NCBI RefSeq assembly: GCF_902728235.1
Contig: NZ_CACVBO010000001.1
Coordinates: forward strand, 62,001-126,000
Length of the DNA stretch: 64,000 bases
Source of the DNA: Lentimonas sp. CC4
Lineage (GTDB): Bacteria > Verrucomicrobiota > Verrucomicrobiia > Opitutales > Coraliomargaritaceae
Reading direction: 5' to 3'
Positions 24,886 through 35,168 of the stretch are shown one piece after another; position 1 is the stretch's first letter; each line of letters opens with the position of its first letter. The notes below the pieces were generated by a model. That model saw only the letters and a list, made by a program, of their open reading frames with translations. It had not been told where the DNA came from and did not search any database. A program made the position numbers and the translations under genes.

Positions 24886-25908
24886 CTACCCCAACCGCAG
24901 CGCTGGCTCGATGCTAATTGCATCATGACTCGTGCCTTCGGGATCAGCGAATGCGGCGAACGCAATCATCGCGGCGTTGTCGCCCGTGTGCTGAGGCTCG
25001 GCAATAAAGCATGGCATCCGGTAGCGCTTGGCGAGCCGTTGCATCGCGGCACGCAGCGCCTTGTTGTTCGAGACTCCGCCAGAAAGCCCGAGGCTCTTGT
25101 ATGTGTCCGTTTCTAGAATATGCTTCGTCTTACCAAAGAGTTGGTCGATCACTGCGCTTTGATACGATGCGCAAATGTCAGGCATCGCGGCTTCAAGCTC
25201 GGCATCGTCCATTTTCTCGATGCGATAGCGCAGGCTGGTCTTGAGTCCGGAAAAGCTAAACCGACGCTCATTGCGCGGTGCGATCGATTTTGGAAAATCA
25301 AATGCCTTAGCGTTCCCGGTCGCAGCGATCTTTTCAACATGTGGCCCTCCGGGATAAGGTAGCCCAAGAAGCTTGGCGCCCTTGTCGAGCGCTTCGCCAG
25401 CAGCGTCGTCAACCGTCTCCGCGAGCACGGTAAGCTGCTTCGCCTTGTTAATTTCAAATAGGATCGTGTTGCCTCCGGAAACCACCAGACCGAGATGCGG
25501 TAGCAGGTCATCCAACGCATCGGCAAACCCAGAGGGGTCGGATTGATGCAGTGCAACGAAAGGCGAATACGCGTGACCGCGCAGGTGATTCACGCCGCAG
25601 AGCGGCAACTTCCACGCGAGCGCGAGGCTCTTAGCAAATGCGATTCCAAGCGCAAGGCAACCAGCGAGTCCTGGCCCCTGAGTGACGGCGATGCTGGTAA
25701 TCTCTGACTGGCGCTCAACGATGTTAGTCGCTTCCAGCAGCGGGAAGAAATTCTTCAAATGCTCACGACTCGCGAGATCCGGCACGACGCCGCCATATTC
25801 TTTATGTAGGCTGATCTGACTGTGCACCCACTCGCCTTCGACTCCCTTTTCAGGATCGAACAGTGCGAGTGCGGACTCATCGCAAGAACTTTCAATGGCT
25901 AGAATCAT
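24886..25908 (-). CDS. tsaD: tRNA N6-threonylcarbamoyladenosine transferase TsaD
   Basis: 340 residues, the normal length. Transfers the threonylcarbamoyl group to A37 of ANN-decoding tRNAs. Motifs: the N-terminal MILAIESSCDESALAL, metal ligands NHLRGH (HxxxH), the phosphate loop VVSGGNTI, the DDAAGEALDKGAKLLGLPYPGG signature, and SGGVSNNKALRA with the C-terminal metal Asp in GDNAAMIAFA. Universally conserved enzyme; all residues are present. Convergent with batE. Confidence 0.96.
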   Translation of the reverse strand: MILAIESSCDESALALFDPEKGVEGEWVHSQISLHKEYGGVVPDLASREHLKNFFPLLEATNIVERQSEITSIAVTQGPGLAGCLALGIAFAKSLALAWKLPLCGVNHLRGHAYSPFVALHQSDPSGFADALDDLLPHLGLVVSGGNTILFEINKAKQLTVLAETVDDAAGEALDKGAKLLGLPYPGGPHVEKIAATGNAKAFDFPKSIAPRNERRFSFSGLKTSLRYRIEKMDDAELEAAMPDICASYQSAVIDQLFGKTKHILETDTYKSLGLSGGVSNNKALRAAMQRLAKRYRMPCFIAEPQHTGDNAAMIAFAAFADPEGTSHDAISIEPALRLG

Positions 25909-25918
25909 GTTTGAAAAA

Positions 25919-26026
25919 CTTCGAACATCGAACGCTCAACGTCGAACATCGAATTATATTAGAATACAGAAAATGTGATTAAGACATACTCAACGTTCGA
26001 TGTTCGAAGTTGGATGTTCAACGTTC
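25919..26026. repeat. Bipartite GAACGTCGAAC element (copy D1)
   Basis: The left arm 25919-25955 is a run of TCGAACATCGAACGCTCAAC words; the right arm 25989-26026 is a run of the reverse-complement words (CAACGTTCGATGTTCGAAGT); the spacer is about 33 bp. Total is about 108 bp. The right arm encodes the last residues and stop of the S41 protease on the minus strand. The same geometry is seen at 31725-31830 and 50199-50304. Confidence 0.85.
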
Positions 26027-27279
26027 AAGGAGATCAGCGCATCGAGCATTTGCTGGGCGACGAGCCGTTGCGTATCTTCCACTGGCGCGAAACCGAATGC
26101 TTTGGTAAATGCCTCTGCACTCATATGACGCAGATGATGCGCCTGTAGTGTGAGCAAAATCGCTTCTTCCGCAGTTCGCTCGACGGTGACATTTGGATAG
26201 ACACCGGTGCCGTTGATCGCTTCGCCATTCGGCAGCAAGTAGCGGGCACTCGTGAGCTTCAGTCCATCGCCATCGGGAAACGAATAGACGCTTTGCACGG
26301 AGCCTTTGCCGTAAGACTTTTCACCCACCAACAGCGCCCGCTCATGATCTCTCAAAGCACCGGATAGGATTTCGGAGGCGCTCGCGCTTTGACCATCGAT
26401 CAAGACGATCAGCGGCTTTTGAAACTGATCAACCGAGGCCTTCGCATAAAAGACCTCTTCCTCTCCACGACGCGATTGCACGATCAGCACTTTTTGCCCT
26501 TCCTGCAAAAAAATCTCAGCCATCTTCACCGCAATATCAAGACGCCCTCCCGGATTGCCACGTAGGTCGAGAATCAACCCCTGCATGCCTTGCGCGTTGA
26601 GCGCGTGAATCGCGGAGGCCAATTCCAAATCGGTCTCGTCGATGAATTGCCGCACACGCATATAGCCTACAGTGTCGGTGGCCATCTCGATATCGACGAC
26701 AGAATCCAGCGCGATCTCGCGTCGCTCCAATTCAAACGAATGCGCCTGCGCAGTGATTGCCCGCTCAATCGCTAGCGTTACCAGCGAGCCAGGCTCTCCA
26801 CGAATACGGTCAATCACTTCACTTAAAGATTCCTCACGCGTATCGACCCCATCGACGCCGACAATGAAATCACCCGCCAAAATACCACCGGCAGCAGCAC
26901 TGCCTTGCTCAAATACCTGCGAGATAATGATGCGGCTCGAAAATTGACCGATCTCGATACCGACGCCGACGTATTCTTGATTGGCCGCCATATTGAAATC
27001 CTCGTAATCGTCTGGCGTCATGTAGCGCGAATAGGAGTCGAGCGAACTGACTGCCGACCGCAGTGCAATATCCGTCAATTCTGGAAAATCGACCTCATCG
27101 GCATGCACAAACTCAGACTCCACGATCCGCAGCACTAAGCCATAGCGAGCGAGACTCTGCCAATAATCCAGTGACAACATCGCCCGCCAATCCGCCCGCG
27201 CCGCGAATTGCGAAGCGAGCACCGCCAATAAGGCAACGGGGATCACCCAGCGCAGCGTATATTTGTCCATGTAGCGCAC
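25990..27279 (-). CDS. CtpA-like S41 carboxy-terminal processing protease
   Basis: About 429 residues. A GTG at 27279 follows GAGAGG by 8 bp and is favoured; GTG 27288 and ATG 27270 are alternatives. One N-terminal helix anchors or exports it (RWVIPVALLAVLASQFAA). PDZ domain at about 95-180, catalytic domain with nucleophile Ser in GQSASASEILSG (about residue 300) and general base Lys in SYGKGSVQSVY (about 325). Family role: periplasmic processing of protein C-termini. The last dozen residues (NVEHPTSNIER) are encoded by a GAACGTCGAAC word repeat and are therefore an acquired tail. Confidence 0.92.
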   Translation of the reverse strand: MRYMDKYTLRWVIPVALLAVLASQFAARADWRAMLSLDYWQSLARYGLVLRIVESEFVHADEVDFPELTDIALRSAVSSLDSYSRYMTPDDYEDFNMAANQEYVGVGIEIGQFSSRIIISQVFEQGSAAAGGILAGDFIVGVDGVDTREESLSEVIDRIRGEPGSLVTLAIERAITAQAHSFELERREIALDSVVDIEMATDTVGYMRVRQFIDETDLELASAIHALNAQGMQGLILDLRGNPGGRLDIAVKMAEIFLQEGQKVLIVQSRRGEEEVFYAKASVDQFQKPLIVLIDGQSASASEILSGALRDHERALLVGEKSYGKGSVQSVYSFPDGDGLKLTSARYLLPNGEAINGTGVYPNVTVERTAEEAILLTLQAHHLRHMSAEAFTKAFGFAPVEDTQRLVAQQMLDALISLNVEHPTSNIER

Positions 27280-27331
27280 TGTGGGCACCTCTCAGCCGCT
27301 TGTAAATATCTTCTCTCCCCCTCTGGCTTCA

Positions 27332-27388
27332 AAATCTTACTCTTACTCTGAGCCCTGATTAGGATTAAGAGTAAGATGATGATTAAGA
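27332..27388. repeat. AATCTTACTCTTACTC inverted word pair
   Basis: AAAATCTTACTCTTACTC (27331-27348) faces GATTAAGAGTAAGATGAT (27364-27381): 16 of 18 bases complementary over a loop of about 15. Same family as 7259-7320. It lies between divergent genes (S41 protease and the MidA-like gene). Confidence 0.75.
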
Positions 27389-27463
27389 ATCGATGAAAGG
27401 CCTTCGGCACTTATTTCGCATTTAAACTCGACTCGCTGCCGCATGCTTCGTTGATCAAATACT

Positions 27464-28456
27464 ATGAACGGGGCCGACAAAGAACTATGGAATCAACTCC
27501 AAACGAGCTGTGCCAACGGCGCGATCAGCTATCGCGACTATATTGACCTCGTCCTCTATGCGGATGACTGTGGCTACTATACGCGAGATCGTGGGCGTGT
27601 CGGCCGCAGCCCAGACCGCGATTTCTATACAGCTGAGAGTCTCGGCAAAATTTTTGCCCGACTCGTCACCACCGCCGCACACGACCTACTCGGCGCCGAG
27701 ACAGCCGCGCGCTCGACTTTTATCGAGATCGCAGCCGAACCGGGCACAGAATTGCTGAGCCATGTGCCAGCGCATCCGTTCGCCGATAGTCGCGTGATTC
27801 GCCAAGGCGACCCGATCTACGCGGATGGCCCCGTCGTGATCTTTGCCAATGAGTGGCTGGATGCCCTGCCCTTTCACCGGCTGATCTTTAGCGAAGGACA
27901 ATGGCGCGAACGCGGCGTGCGTCTCAATGGCGGGCACTTAGAAGAAGTATTCTTGGACGTGCTCACTCCAGAAGTCGCGGCGATCCGCGAGCGACTGCCA
28001 GAACAAGCGCTTGAAGGCTACGAGATAGATCTGCCGCTCGCAGCCGAGGCTGCAGTCGCCGACCTACTCGCCCAAGACTGGACGGGTATGTTGCTCTTCT
28101 TCGATTACGGCAAGACTTGGCAGGCTTTGTCCACGGACTGCCCCATGGGCACCGCACGCACCTTCCAGCAACACACCCAAGCGAACGATTTACTCGATCA
28201 GCCAGGAAAAAAAGACATCACCTGCGACGTCTGCTGGGATCCGCTCGCCGACTTATTGACCGAAAAAGGACTTAATTCCGTCACTCTTGAGACACAAGAA
28301 TCCTTCCTAGTGCAACGCGCCCAACGCGCTGCAGAGGCGATCATCAGCGATACCGCGGGCGCTTTTAGCCCTGATCGTCAAACACTTATGGAGCTAATCC
28401 ACCCCGCACACATGGGTCGCCGCTTTCAAGTGCTATGGGGACGACGAGCCAATTAA
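27464..28456 (+). CDS. MidA/NDUFAF7-like SAM-dependent methyltransferase
   Basis: 330 residues. The N-terminal pattern ISYRDYIDLVLYADDCGYY...GRSPDRDFYTAESLGKIFARLV matches the MidA/DUF185 family start. FIEIAAEPGTELL occupies the SAM-binding motif I position, VIFANEWLDALPFHRL the motif with the NExxDAxP core, and MLLFFDYGKTWQAL another family block. In mitochondria the family methylates a complex I subunit Arg; the bacterial substrate is not established. The usual E-x-G-x-G-x-L motif I is degenerate here (EIAAEPGTEL). Divergent from the protease. Confidence 0.82.
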   Translation: MNGADKELWNQLQTSCANGAISYRDYIDLVLYADDCGYYTRDRGRVGRSPDRDFYTAESLGKIFARLVTTAAHDLLGAETAARSTFIEIAAEPGTELLSHVPAHPFADSRVIRQGDPIYADGPVVIFANEWLDALPFHRLIFSEGQWRERGVRLNGGHLEEVFLDVLTPEVAAIRERLPEQALEGYEIDLPLAAEAAVADLLAQDWTGMLLFFDYGKTWQALSTDCPMGTARTFQQHTQANDLLDQPGKKDITCDVCWDPLADLLTEKGLNSVTLETQESFLVQRAQRAAEAIISDTAGAFSPDRQTLMELIHPAHMGRRFQVLWGRRAN

Positions 28457-28537
28457 CTTTTTTACAGAAAAAGGCTTGCTAGGTCGCCACAGACCCCTAC
28501 TTTCCTGCCCTTCATAACTTTAATCGAGGAACACATC

Positions 28538-28768
<231 letters not shown>

Positions 28769-28798
28769 TCCGAAGCAAAACGCTTACATTTTTTTTAA

Positions 28799-28827
28799 AA
28801 GCCTCGGTTAATCACCGAGGCTTTTTT
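28799..28827 (+). terminator. Rho-independent terminator after rpmB
   Basis: AAGCCTCGGT / ACCGAGGCTT 10-bp stem with a short TAATC loop, then TTTTT. Confidence 0.93.
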
Positions 28828-28899
28828 GTGTCCAGATCGCCACAACGCCGCTAAATAGCTTGATTCCGCGCATATCTGACTGCTCACTTTCTTCAACTT

Positions 28900-29871
28900 A
28901 TGGCATCTTCCATCATACGGCGACATTACCCCATTACGGACCTCACCTTCCGGGACTTTTGGGATATCTGTAGTCGGTTCCAGACGGTCAATCCCGAATA
29001 CAAATATGTCTATTTTACGGTGGATGGCTTCGACTCGTTCCTAGTGCTCGATGAGCCCGACGTGTCAAAAGTCCTTAAAAAGCTGAAAGGCAAAGAGCGC
29101 CGCGTCCGTAAATACTCCGCGCGTTTCTACACCAGCCGCACACAACACGCCGAAGGCTACGGTGTCTCCGAGCTGCAATATCGCCCACACACCTACGAGC
29201 GCTACCTCCAAGGACTCAACTTTTACAGCGATTCGGTCAACAAGGTCGACTACTACCAGTTCGAAGAAGAGATCACCATCAACTATCCCTTCAACGAGAA
29301 CACCGAACCCGAAGTCGAATTTGGCAAGCCCTGCGAAGTGCTTGCGCTCATCATCGACATTCGCGGCTTCAGCCTTTTCTGCGAAGCGCCCAGCATTGAA
29401 TCGACCTACACCTGTGGCCTCATGTCTGCCTTTTACCACATGGTGAATCGCTCGCTGCAACGCTTCCCACCCGATATGACCAAATTCCTCGGCGACGGTG
29501 TGCTTGCCATCTGGGAAACCACTCCAGCTGACCGAGAAATTGCCGTCAACGTTGCCCTCGAAGCAGCACTGAGCCTACGCAACCAATGGAAAAAGCTGCA
29601 AGACAGCCCACACTTTAGTCACGGTGCTCCTAAAGCACTCGGCGCAGGCATCTGTTTCGGCCTAGCAGGGCATCTCGAAGTCGGCGACGACTACATCGGC
29701 CGCCCCATTAACATCGCCAGCCGCCTCTGCAGCGTCTGCCCGGGCGATCGCGTCTATGTCGACCGCTCCGTGCCCAACATCCCACTTCACCTTAAGAAGG
29801 AAGAACTCGTCGCGCATATTAAACCCTATGGACGCCACAACATCTGGGCCTTCATCAATAAAGACGCCTGA
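28900..29871 (+). CDS. Class III adenylate cyclase with novel N-terminal region
   Basis: 323 residues. Catalytic domain about 145-300. All class III active-site positions are visible: metal Asp 1 in IIDIRGFS, Lys of the adenine pocket and metal Asp 2 in KFLGDGVLAIW, adenine-selecting Asp in DDYIGRPIN (seven before the Asn), and the transition-state Asn/Arg in NIASR. It should therefore make cAMP from ATP. No membrane helix. The first about 140 residues, rich in Tyr, Arg and Lys (KYVYFTVDGFDSFLVLDEPD), match no domain I recognise and may be the sensory part. It follows the rpmB terminator by 70 bp. Confidence 0.86.
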   Translation: MASSIIRRHYPITDLTFRDFWDICSRFQTVNPEYKYVYFTVDGFDSFLVLDEPDVSKVLKKLKGKERRVRKYSARFYTSRTQHAEGYGVSELQYRPHTYERYLQGLNFYSDSVNKVDYYQFEEEITINYPFNENTEPEVEFGKPCEVLALIIDIRGFSLFCEAPSIESTYTCGLMSAFYHMVNRSLQRFPPDMTKFLGDGVLAIWETTPADREIAVNVALEAALSLRNQWKKLQDSPHFSHGAPKALGAGICFGLAGHLEVGDDYIGRPINIASRLCSVCPGDRVYVDRSVPNIPLHLKKEELVAHIKPYGRHNIWAFINKDA

Positions 29872-29872
29872 G

Positions 29873-30050
29873 GAACTTCGAACGTTCAACGTCGAACTTC
29901 GAACGTTGAATAAGTCTAGCACAGTGCACCTGACTCATTCGTTTACTATTCGAAATTAGACACTGAGCGTCCGCCGTCCCAAGTTCGACCTTCACCTTTA
30001 ATCTTAAACATTCAACGTTCGAAGTTCGTCGTTCAACGTTCGACGTTCAC
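29873..30050. repeat. Bipartite GAACTTCGAACG element (copy D2, long spacer)
   Basis: The left arm GAACTTCGAACGTTCAACGT... (29873-29911) immediately follows the cyclase stop. The right arm of complementary words (CATTCAACGTTCGAAGTTCG..., 30010-30050) ends about 10 bases before the hrpA ATG. The spacer (about 98 bp) is longer than in other copies. Confidence 0.8.
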
Positions 30051-30059
30051 TTCAGTTCA

Positions 30060-33000
30060 ATGCCCACCCTCCTAAAGCCGACCTACACCGAAGACCTCCC
30101 GATCCATGCACGACGCGAGGAGATCATTCGCGCCATCAAGGAGAACCAGATCGTCGTCATCGCCGGTGAAACAGGCTCGGGTAAAACCACCCAAATCCCG
30201 AAATTCCTGATCGATGCCGGCCTCGGGCAACGCGGCCTAATCGGCTGCACCCAACCGCGCCGCGTCGCCGCCCTCTCCGTTGCGCAACGCATTGCCGAAG
30301 AGCTCGGCGTGCAATACGGGCACGAAGTCGGCGCCAAGATCCGCTTTACCGACCAGACCCGCAAAGATACGGCGATCAAGGTCATGACCGACGGCATCCT
30401 GCTCAATGAGATTCAGGACGACCCGATGCTGCGCGCCTACGACGCCATCATCATCGACGAAGCCCATGAGCGCAGCCTCAACATCGACTTCATCCTCGGC
30501 TGCCTACGCCAACTCGCCGATCAGCGCAAAGACCTCAAAATCGTCATTACCTCGGCCACCATCGATACCGAGAGCTTCTCCAAAGCCTTCGACGGCGCGC
30601 CCATCATCGAAGTCTCCGGCCGCATGTTTCCGGTCGACACGCACTACCGCCCCTTTGATGAGAACGAAGGCGACCTCACCTTCATCGAAGCCGCCTCCGA
30701 AACGATCAACGAGATCCTCTACGACAATCGCCAAGGCGACATCCTCGTCTTCCTCCCTGGTGAGCGCGATATCCACGAACTCCGCCGCGAACTCGAAGAC
30801 AGCCCCGCCCGCACCTGCGACATTCTCTCACTCTACGGCCGCATGGCCAATGCCGACCAGCAGCGCATCTTCCACCCGCAAGGCCGACGCCGCGTCATTC
30901 TTTCGACCAATATTGCCGAGACCTCGCTCACCGTGCCTGGCATCCGCTACGTCGTCGACACTGGCCTCGCACGTATCAGCCGCTACAGCGCCACCTCCCG
31001 CACACAACGCCTACCAATCGAGCCCATCGCTCAATCCAGCGCTGATCAACGCAAAGGCCGCTGCGGCCGTGTCAGTAACGGTGTCTGCTACCGCCTCTAC
31101 TCCGAGCAAGACTTCCTCGGACGCCCGCGTTTCACCACGCCGGAGATCCACCGCTCGAATCTCGCCTCCGTCATTCTCCGAATGCTGGCCTTCCGCCTAG
31201 GTGATATTCGTAGTTTCCCCTTCATTGATCCGCCGTCCGACACAGCCATCCGCGGCGGCTACCGACTCCTCGAAGAACTGGACGCCGTTTACAGCGACCA
31301 CCGTAGCGACAACGAAGACGACTATCGCCTCACCAAGCTCGGTCTTCGACTCGCCAAGATCCCAGTCGACCCCACCGTCGCCCGCATGCTCCTTCAGGCG
31401 CACCAAGAAAATGTGCTCGAGGACGTGCTCGTCATCGCCTCCGGCCTCTCGATTCAAGACCCCCGCGAGCGCCCCGCCGAGCTAAAGAAAGAAGCCGACG
31501 AAATGCAAAAGCGCTTCGTTCACAAAGAGTCCGACTTCCTCACCATCCTCAACATTTGGAACGCCTACCACGACGAGATGGATCGCCTCACGCAGGCAAA
31601 GCTTCGCAAATTCTGCAAGCAGCACTTCGTCTCCTACCAACGCATGCGCGAATGGCGCGACGTGCACCATCAGCTAGAGAGGATTCTGAAGAACCTGAAG
31701 CTGCTTCCCTCTGGGAAGGGGGATGAACGTCGAACATCGAACGTCGAACGCTCAACTTCGAATAAGAAAGCGAAGCAGCCTCAGAACAAAAGCACTCAAA
31801 GTTCAAAGTTGGACGTTCGACGTTCGAAGTCCCCCCACTCTCCACTCCCAACTCCTCACTCCTCACTTGGCAGTGAAGCTGCCACCTACGCCGCAATCCA
31901 CCGCTCCATTCTCTCCGGCTTACTCAGTAACATCGCGGTCAAAGAAGAGGAGCACAACTACCGCGGCCCGCGTAATCGCAAGGCACTCCTCTTTCCTGGC
32001 TCCGGACTCTTCGATCACGAAACCGCCAAGAAGCAACGTAAGGCCAGCTACGCCAAGAAAGCGAAGCCAAAGCCCGCCAAAACCACTGCCCCCGCATGGA
32101 TCGTCTGCGGCGAATGGATGGAAACCAGCCGCCTCTTCGCCCGGACTGCCGCCAAGGTGCAAGTGCAATGGATCGAAGACATGGCCGGCGATCTGCTCAA
32201 ACTCAAGCACTCCGAACCGTTCTGGAGCACCAAATCCGCTGCCGCGCTTTGCAAGCAACGCAAGGTGCTGTTCGGCCTAGAGATCGGCCGCAGTAATGTC
32301 AGCCTCAGTCGTATCGACCCCGAGCAATCGACCGACATCTTTGTCCGCAACGGCCTAATCGAGCTCGGCATTCGCGAGCGCCCGAAATTCATTGAGCACA
32401 ACACCGAAGTCGCCGCGCGCGCCGAGTCCGAACTCGCCCGCCGCCGCCTAGGCTCTGGCTTCGCAGTCGAAGACCGGCTCTACGATTTCTATCGCCAACG
32501 CCTCGACGCCGTCGGCTCCTATGCCGAACTGCGCAGCTTCGCGAAACGTAAACACAAAGGCAGCCTCGATTTCCTCAACGCCTCCATCGACGACCTACTC
32601 CCAGAAGAGGAGCAACACGACACCACCGAAGCATTTCCGAAATCGCTCGCCATCGGCGGCAGCGAATTGCCGCTGCGCTATCGTCACGAACCCGGCGGTG
32701 AGGACGACGGCGTGACCCTGCACGTGCCACTCACACAGATCGGCGCGATTCAGCAAGGCACCCTCGACTGGGCAGTGCCTGGCCATTTAGAAGAAAAGAT
32801 CGAGAGCCTACTACGCGGCCTGCCCAAGCAAATCCGCATACAGCTCCACCCGCTCAAAGAACGCGCCGCGCAACTCCGCCAACAGCTCAAGCCGTCCGCC
32901 CGTTCACTGCGCGATCAACTCGCCGACACCCTCCGCGAGCAATACCAGATCAACACTTATAAGGACGACTGGTCGAAGACCGAAATCCCCAGCTATCTGC

Positions 33001-34031
33001 AACCACGTATTCAAATTGAGAATACAAAAGGTGACATCCTCGCCGACGGCCGTGACCTCGACACACTGCGCGCCAGCCTCGAGAGCACAGCAAAGGAAGT
33101 CTCCACCGGCAGCGGCCTCGACGCCATCCCCGCGTGGCAAAAAGCCACAGCCCAATACGAACGCGAAAATTTAAATAGTTGGAGCTTCGGCGACCTACCA
33201 CTGGAAATCGATCTCAGCGGCGACTCCGGCCTTCCGCTCAAAGCGTATCCAGCGCTCGTTAAAGAAGGCGAACGCGTGCACCTGCGCCTCTTGCCTGATG
33301 CCGCCGCCGCACTCGAAGCCACCCGTCACGGATGGCCCGCACTTGCCACCATCGTCATGGGCCGCGACATCGCATGGCTGCGCAACGATCTCAAAGATCT
33401 CAAGCAACTCGGTGCCCTACTGCTACCACTCGGCAACTTTGACAGCATCAAAGCCAGCGCATGGGGACACCTACAACGCCACCTATTCCGCTGCGGCGAA
33501 TATTTGCCACTCAAAGAATCACGCTTCAAAAAAGGCCTCGCCCGCGCAGACGAAGAGCGTCGCGGCATCGTCACCCAACTCTGCGATCAATTACGCGCGC
33601 ACCTAGACGCCCGCCAGGAAATCAACCTGCTACTAGAGAAAAAGAAGACCGCCAAAGCCTTAGTCTATCCAGGCATGCGCGCGCAGATGGAAAGCATCTC
33701 ACCCGCAGATGTCTTGGAGCGCTACAGCTTCGCCGAGCTTCCTCACCTCACCCGCTTTTTAAAAGCCATGCGCCTACGCGCCGAGCGCGCCAAAGACAGC
33801 ATCCAGCGCGACATCGAAAAGTCCAAACGCATCGCACCCTACGAAACCCGCAGCGCAGCACTCAGCAAACTAGCCAAGACCCCAGCCCAGCAAAACGAGT
33901 TCAAAGCGTATCGTATACTATTGGAAGAATTCAAGGTCTCGGTGTATGCCCAAGAACTAGGCACTGCCCAAAAGGCCTCCGAAAAGCGCCTAGACAAACT
34001 AGCCGACGACCTCGAACGGAAATTGAAGTAA
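30060..34031 (+). CDS. hrpA: ATP-dependent RNA helicase HrpA (DEAH box)
   Basis: 1323 residues, near the E. coli HrpA length. Walker A GETGSGKT (36-43), DEAH box [10 protein letters not shown] (about 130), motif III SAT (about 165), [14 protein letters not shown] (about 280-295) and [12 protein letters not shown] (motif VI), then HA2/OB regions and a long C-terminal DUF3418. Family role: RNA unwinding, ribosome rescue and mRNA processing. About residues 555-608 are low-complexity ([27 protein letters not shown]) and are encoded by two intergenic word-repeat families inserted in frame. ATG 30060 follows the repeat without a Shine-Dalgarno. Confidence 0.94.
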   Translation: MPTLLKPTYTEDLPIHARREEIIRAIKENQIVVIAGETGSGKTTQIPKFLIDAGLGQRGLIGCTQPRRVAALSVAQRIAEELGVQYGHEVGAKIRFTDQTRKDTAIKVMTDGILLNEIQDDPMLRAYDAIIIDEAHERSLNIDFILGCLRQLADQRKDLKIVITSATIDTESFSKAFDGAPIIEVSGRMFPVDTHYRPFDENEGDLTFIEAASETINEILYDNRQGDILVFLPGERDIHELRRELEDSPARTCDILSLYGRMANADQQRIFHPQGRRRVILSTNIAETSLTVPGIRYVVDTGLARISRYSATSRTQRLPIEPIAQSSADQRKGRCGRVSNGVCYRLYSEQDFLGRPRFTTPEIHRSNLASVILRMLAFRLGDIRSFPFIDPPSDTAIRGGYRLLEELDAVYSDHRSDNEDDYRLTKLGLRLAKIPVDPTVARMLLQAHQENVLEDVLVIASGLSIQDPRERPAELKKEADEMQKRFVHKESDFLTILNIWNAYHDEMDRLTQAKLRKFCKQHFVSYQRMREWRDVHHQLERILKNLKLLPSGKGDERRTSNVERSTSNKKAKQPQNKSTQSSKLDVRRSKSPHSPLPTPHSSLGSEAATYAAIHRSILSGLLSNIAVKEEEHNYRGPRNRKALLFPGSGLFDHETAKKQRKASYAKKAKPKPAKTTAPAWIVCGEWMETSRLFARTAAKVQVQWIEDMAGDLLKLKHSEPFWSTKSAAALCKQRKVLFGLEIGRSNVSLSRIDPEQSTDIFVRNGLIELGIRERPKFIEHNTEVAARAESELARRRLGSGFAVEDRLYDFYRQRLDAVGSYAELRSFAKRKHKGSLDFLNASIDDLLPEEEQHDTTEAFPKSLAIGGSELPLRYRHEPGGEDDGVTLHVPLTQIGAIQQGTLDWAVPGHLEEKIESLLRGLPKQIRIQLHPLKERAAQLRQQLKPSARSLRDQLADTLREQYQINTYKDDWSKTEIPSYLQPRIQIENTKGDILADGRDLDTLRASLESTAKEVSTGSGLDAIPAWQKATAQYERENLNSWSFGDLPLEIDLSGDSGLPLKAYPALVKEGERVHLRLLPDAAAALEATRHGWPALATIVMGRDIAWLRNDLKDLKQLGALLLPLGNFDSIKASAWGHLQRHLFRCGEYLPLKESRFKKGLARADEERRGIVTQLCDQLRAHLDARQEINLLLEKKKTAKALVYPGMRAQMESISPADVLERYSFAELPHLTRFLKAMRLRAERAKDSIQRDIEKSKRIAPYETRSAALSKLAKTPAQQNEFKAYRILLEEFKVSVYAQELGTAQKASEKRLDKLADDLERKLK
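31725..31884. repeat. Bipartite GAACGTCGAAC element plus CTCCACTC run inside hrpA (copy D3)
   Basis: Left arm 31725-31763 (GAACGTCGAACATCGAACGT...), 34-bp spacer, right arm 31798-31830 of complementary words (AAGTTGGACGTTCGACGTTC), then a CCACTCTCCACTCCCAACTC run to 31867 and a short hairpin TGGCAG/CTGCCA (31868-31883). The frame stays open throughout, adding about 50 residues between conserved helicase blocks. Confidence 0.85.
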
Positions 34032-34034
34032 GAA

Positions 34035-34085
34035 GTGATACAGGCATTGCTTCGCCATCTCCGGCAGACCTACGTCCTGCCAGTC
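34035..34085 (+). repeat. REP-like 51-mer downstream of hrpA and next to the RAYT gene
   Basis: GTGATACAGGCATTGCTTCG...ends CCTGCCAGTC. Nearly identical over 51 bases to 52338-52388 (about 8 differences), with shorter copies at 13571-13605, 13708-13745 and 45468-45503. It lies 44 bp beyond the 3' end of the IS200-like transposase gene, the usual place for REPs of a RAYT. Confidence 0.78.
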
Positions 34086-34128
34086 TTCTTTTTTCCGCGA
34101 AGCCAGATGCCACAATAAGATAAGCAAC

Positions 34129-35112
34129 TCATCCAAAGACCTGCCGTCGCAGTCCTTGAATCACAGCGAGATCGCCCCAACCCGAACCACGCACTTGATT
34201 GACTTTAGGAGGGTGCCGACGCTCACGCTCCATTTGCCAAGCAGCCGTAAAGCCACGCACAAACTCAGCAGAGCCCAAGATCGCCCCATCGGTAAAATAC
34301 CGCACACGGCACCGCAGCATTACAGCTTTCGGCAACTGCCCGTCCGCCTCCAACACTTTTAAGGCCTGCTCACGCGTCAGCTCTGACAAGCCTGCCTCTG
34401 ACGCGCGCTTACCAAAGATCAACGAACGATGGGCCCTCAGGGCTGAATCAATCCGTTTTGCACCAGAATTCGACCAAATCGCGACCAAGCCCTGCTTTGC
34501 CGCGCCCCCACCAGAAACTGCTTCTGCGTAGCCACAAAACCGGTAATCCTTAGGGTCTTCGACCAATCCAGCCCGCACAGGGTTCAAATCAATATAAGCC
34601 GCCATCGTTTGCAGCGGATTCCCATGTCCCTCGACAAGCACCGACTTAAAGCGATCCGCCCACAGTGTGCCATAGCGACCATGGTTGCGGTTATACCAAA
34701 CCGAGAAGCGCTGTTTCACGGTTTTCATATACTCAGAAACATCTCCCATCCGAGCTCGGAGCTTATTCCGAATATCATCCGCCTCTTCACCGCTCGCTTC
34801 AAGTTGAGCCTCAAGCACCTTCGTCGAGGCAGATTGAAACTTAGTCGGCTTAGGATACATCACCTTATAGCGCCGCATCAGCTCAGTATCTGACAAATCC
34901 CCCTGCACCGGAATACGCAGTAACACATGAAAGTGGTTCGACAAAATACAATAGGTTAAAACCTCAGCACCGCAGAACTCAGCCACTTGCCAAAGCATCT
35001 TACGCAGCACCTCCTTCGAGCGATCATCAAACAAAAACTCACCATTTACCGTGCGAGTCATGCAGTGATACACCGCAGATGTCCCACTCACCTTTGTCCG
35101 CCGCAATCTCAT
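34129..35112 (-). CDS. IS200-like / REP-associated tyrosine transposase (RAYT)
   Basis: 327 residues from ATG 35112 (MRLRRTKVSGTSAVYHCMTR); 16 further upstream codons are open but hydrophobic and atypical. HUH motif NHFHVLL (metal His pair) and the catalytic Tyr region QRFSVWYNRNHGRYGTLW are intact, followed by AYIDLNPVRAGLVEDPKDYRF, the RAYT signature. The C-terminal about 110 residues are an extra region common in related transposases. It is a single copy, without flanking IS ends. RAYTs are domesticated enzymes tied to REP hairpins; REP-like sequences are nearby. Confidence 0.88.
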   Translation of the reverse strand: MRLRRTKVSGTSAVYHCMTRTVNGEFLFDDRSKEVLRKMLWQVAEFCGAEVLTYCILSNHFHVLLRIPVQGDLSDTELMRRYKVMYPKPTKFQSASTKVLEAQLEASGEEADDIRNKLRARMGDVSEYMKTVKQRFSVWYNRNHGRYGTLWADRFKSVLVEGHGNPLQTMAAYIDLNPVRAGLVEDPKDYRFCGYAEAVSGGGAAKQGLVAIWSNSGAKRIDSALRAHRSLIFGKRASEAGLSELTREQALKVLEADGQLPKAVMLRCRVRYFTDGAILGSAEFVRGFTAAWQMERERRHPPKVNQVRGSGWGDLAVIQGLRRQVFG

Positions 35113-35168
35113 ACAAGACAACAAAACCAACAAACACAAAAAGTCCAATCGATCTATCAACTATAGCC

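Noticed and set aside
30406-31200. 264-codon Ser/Pro/Thr-rich plus-strand frame inside hrpA
   Set aside because: Shadow frame; all DEAH-helicase motifs are in the other frame.
33461-34123. 220-codon plus-strand frame overlapping the end of hrpA
   Set aside because: Pro/Arg/Thr-rich shadow frame lying mostly inside the well-supported helicase.
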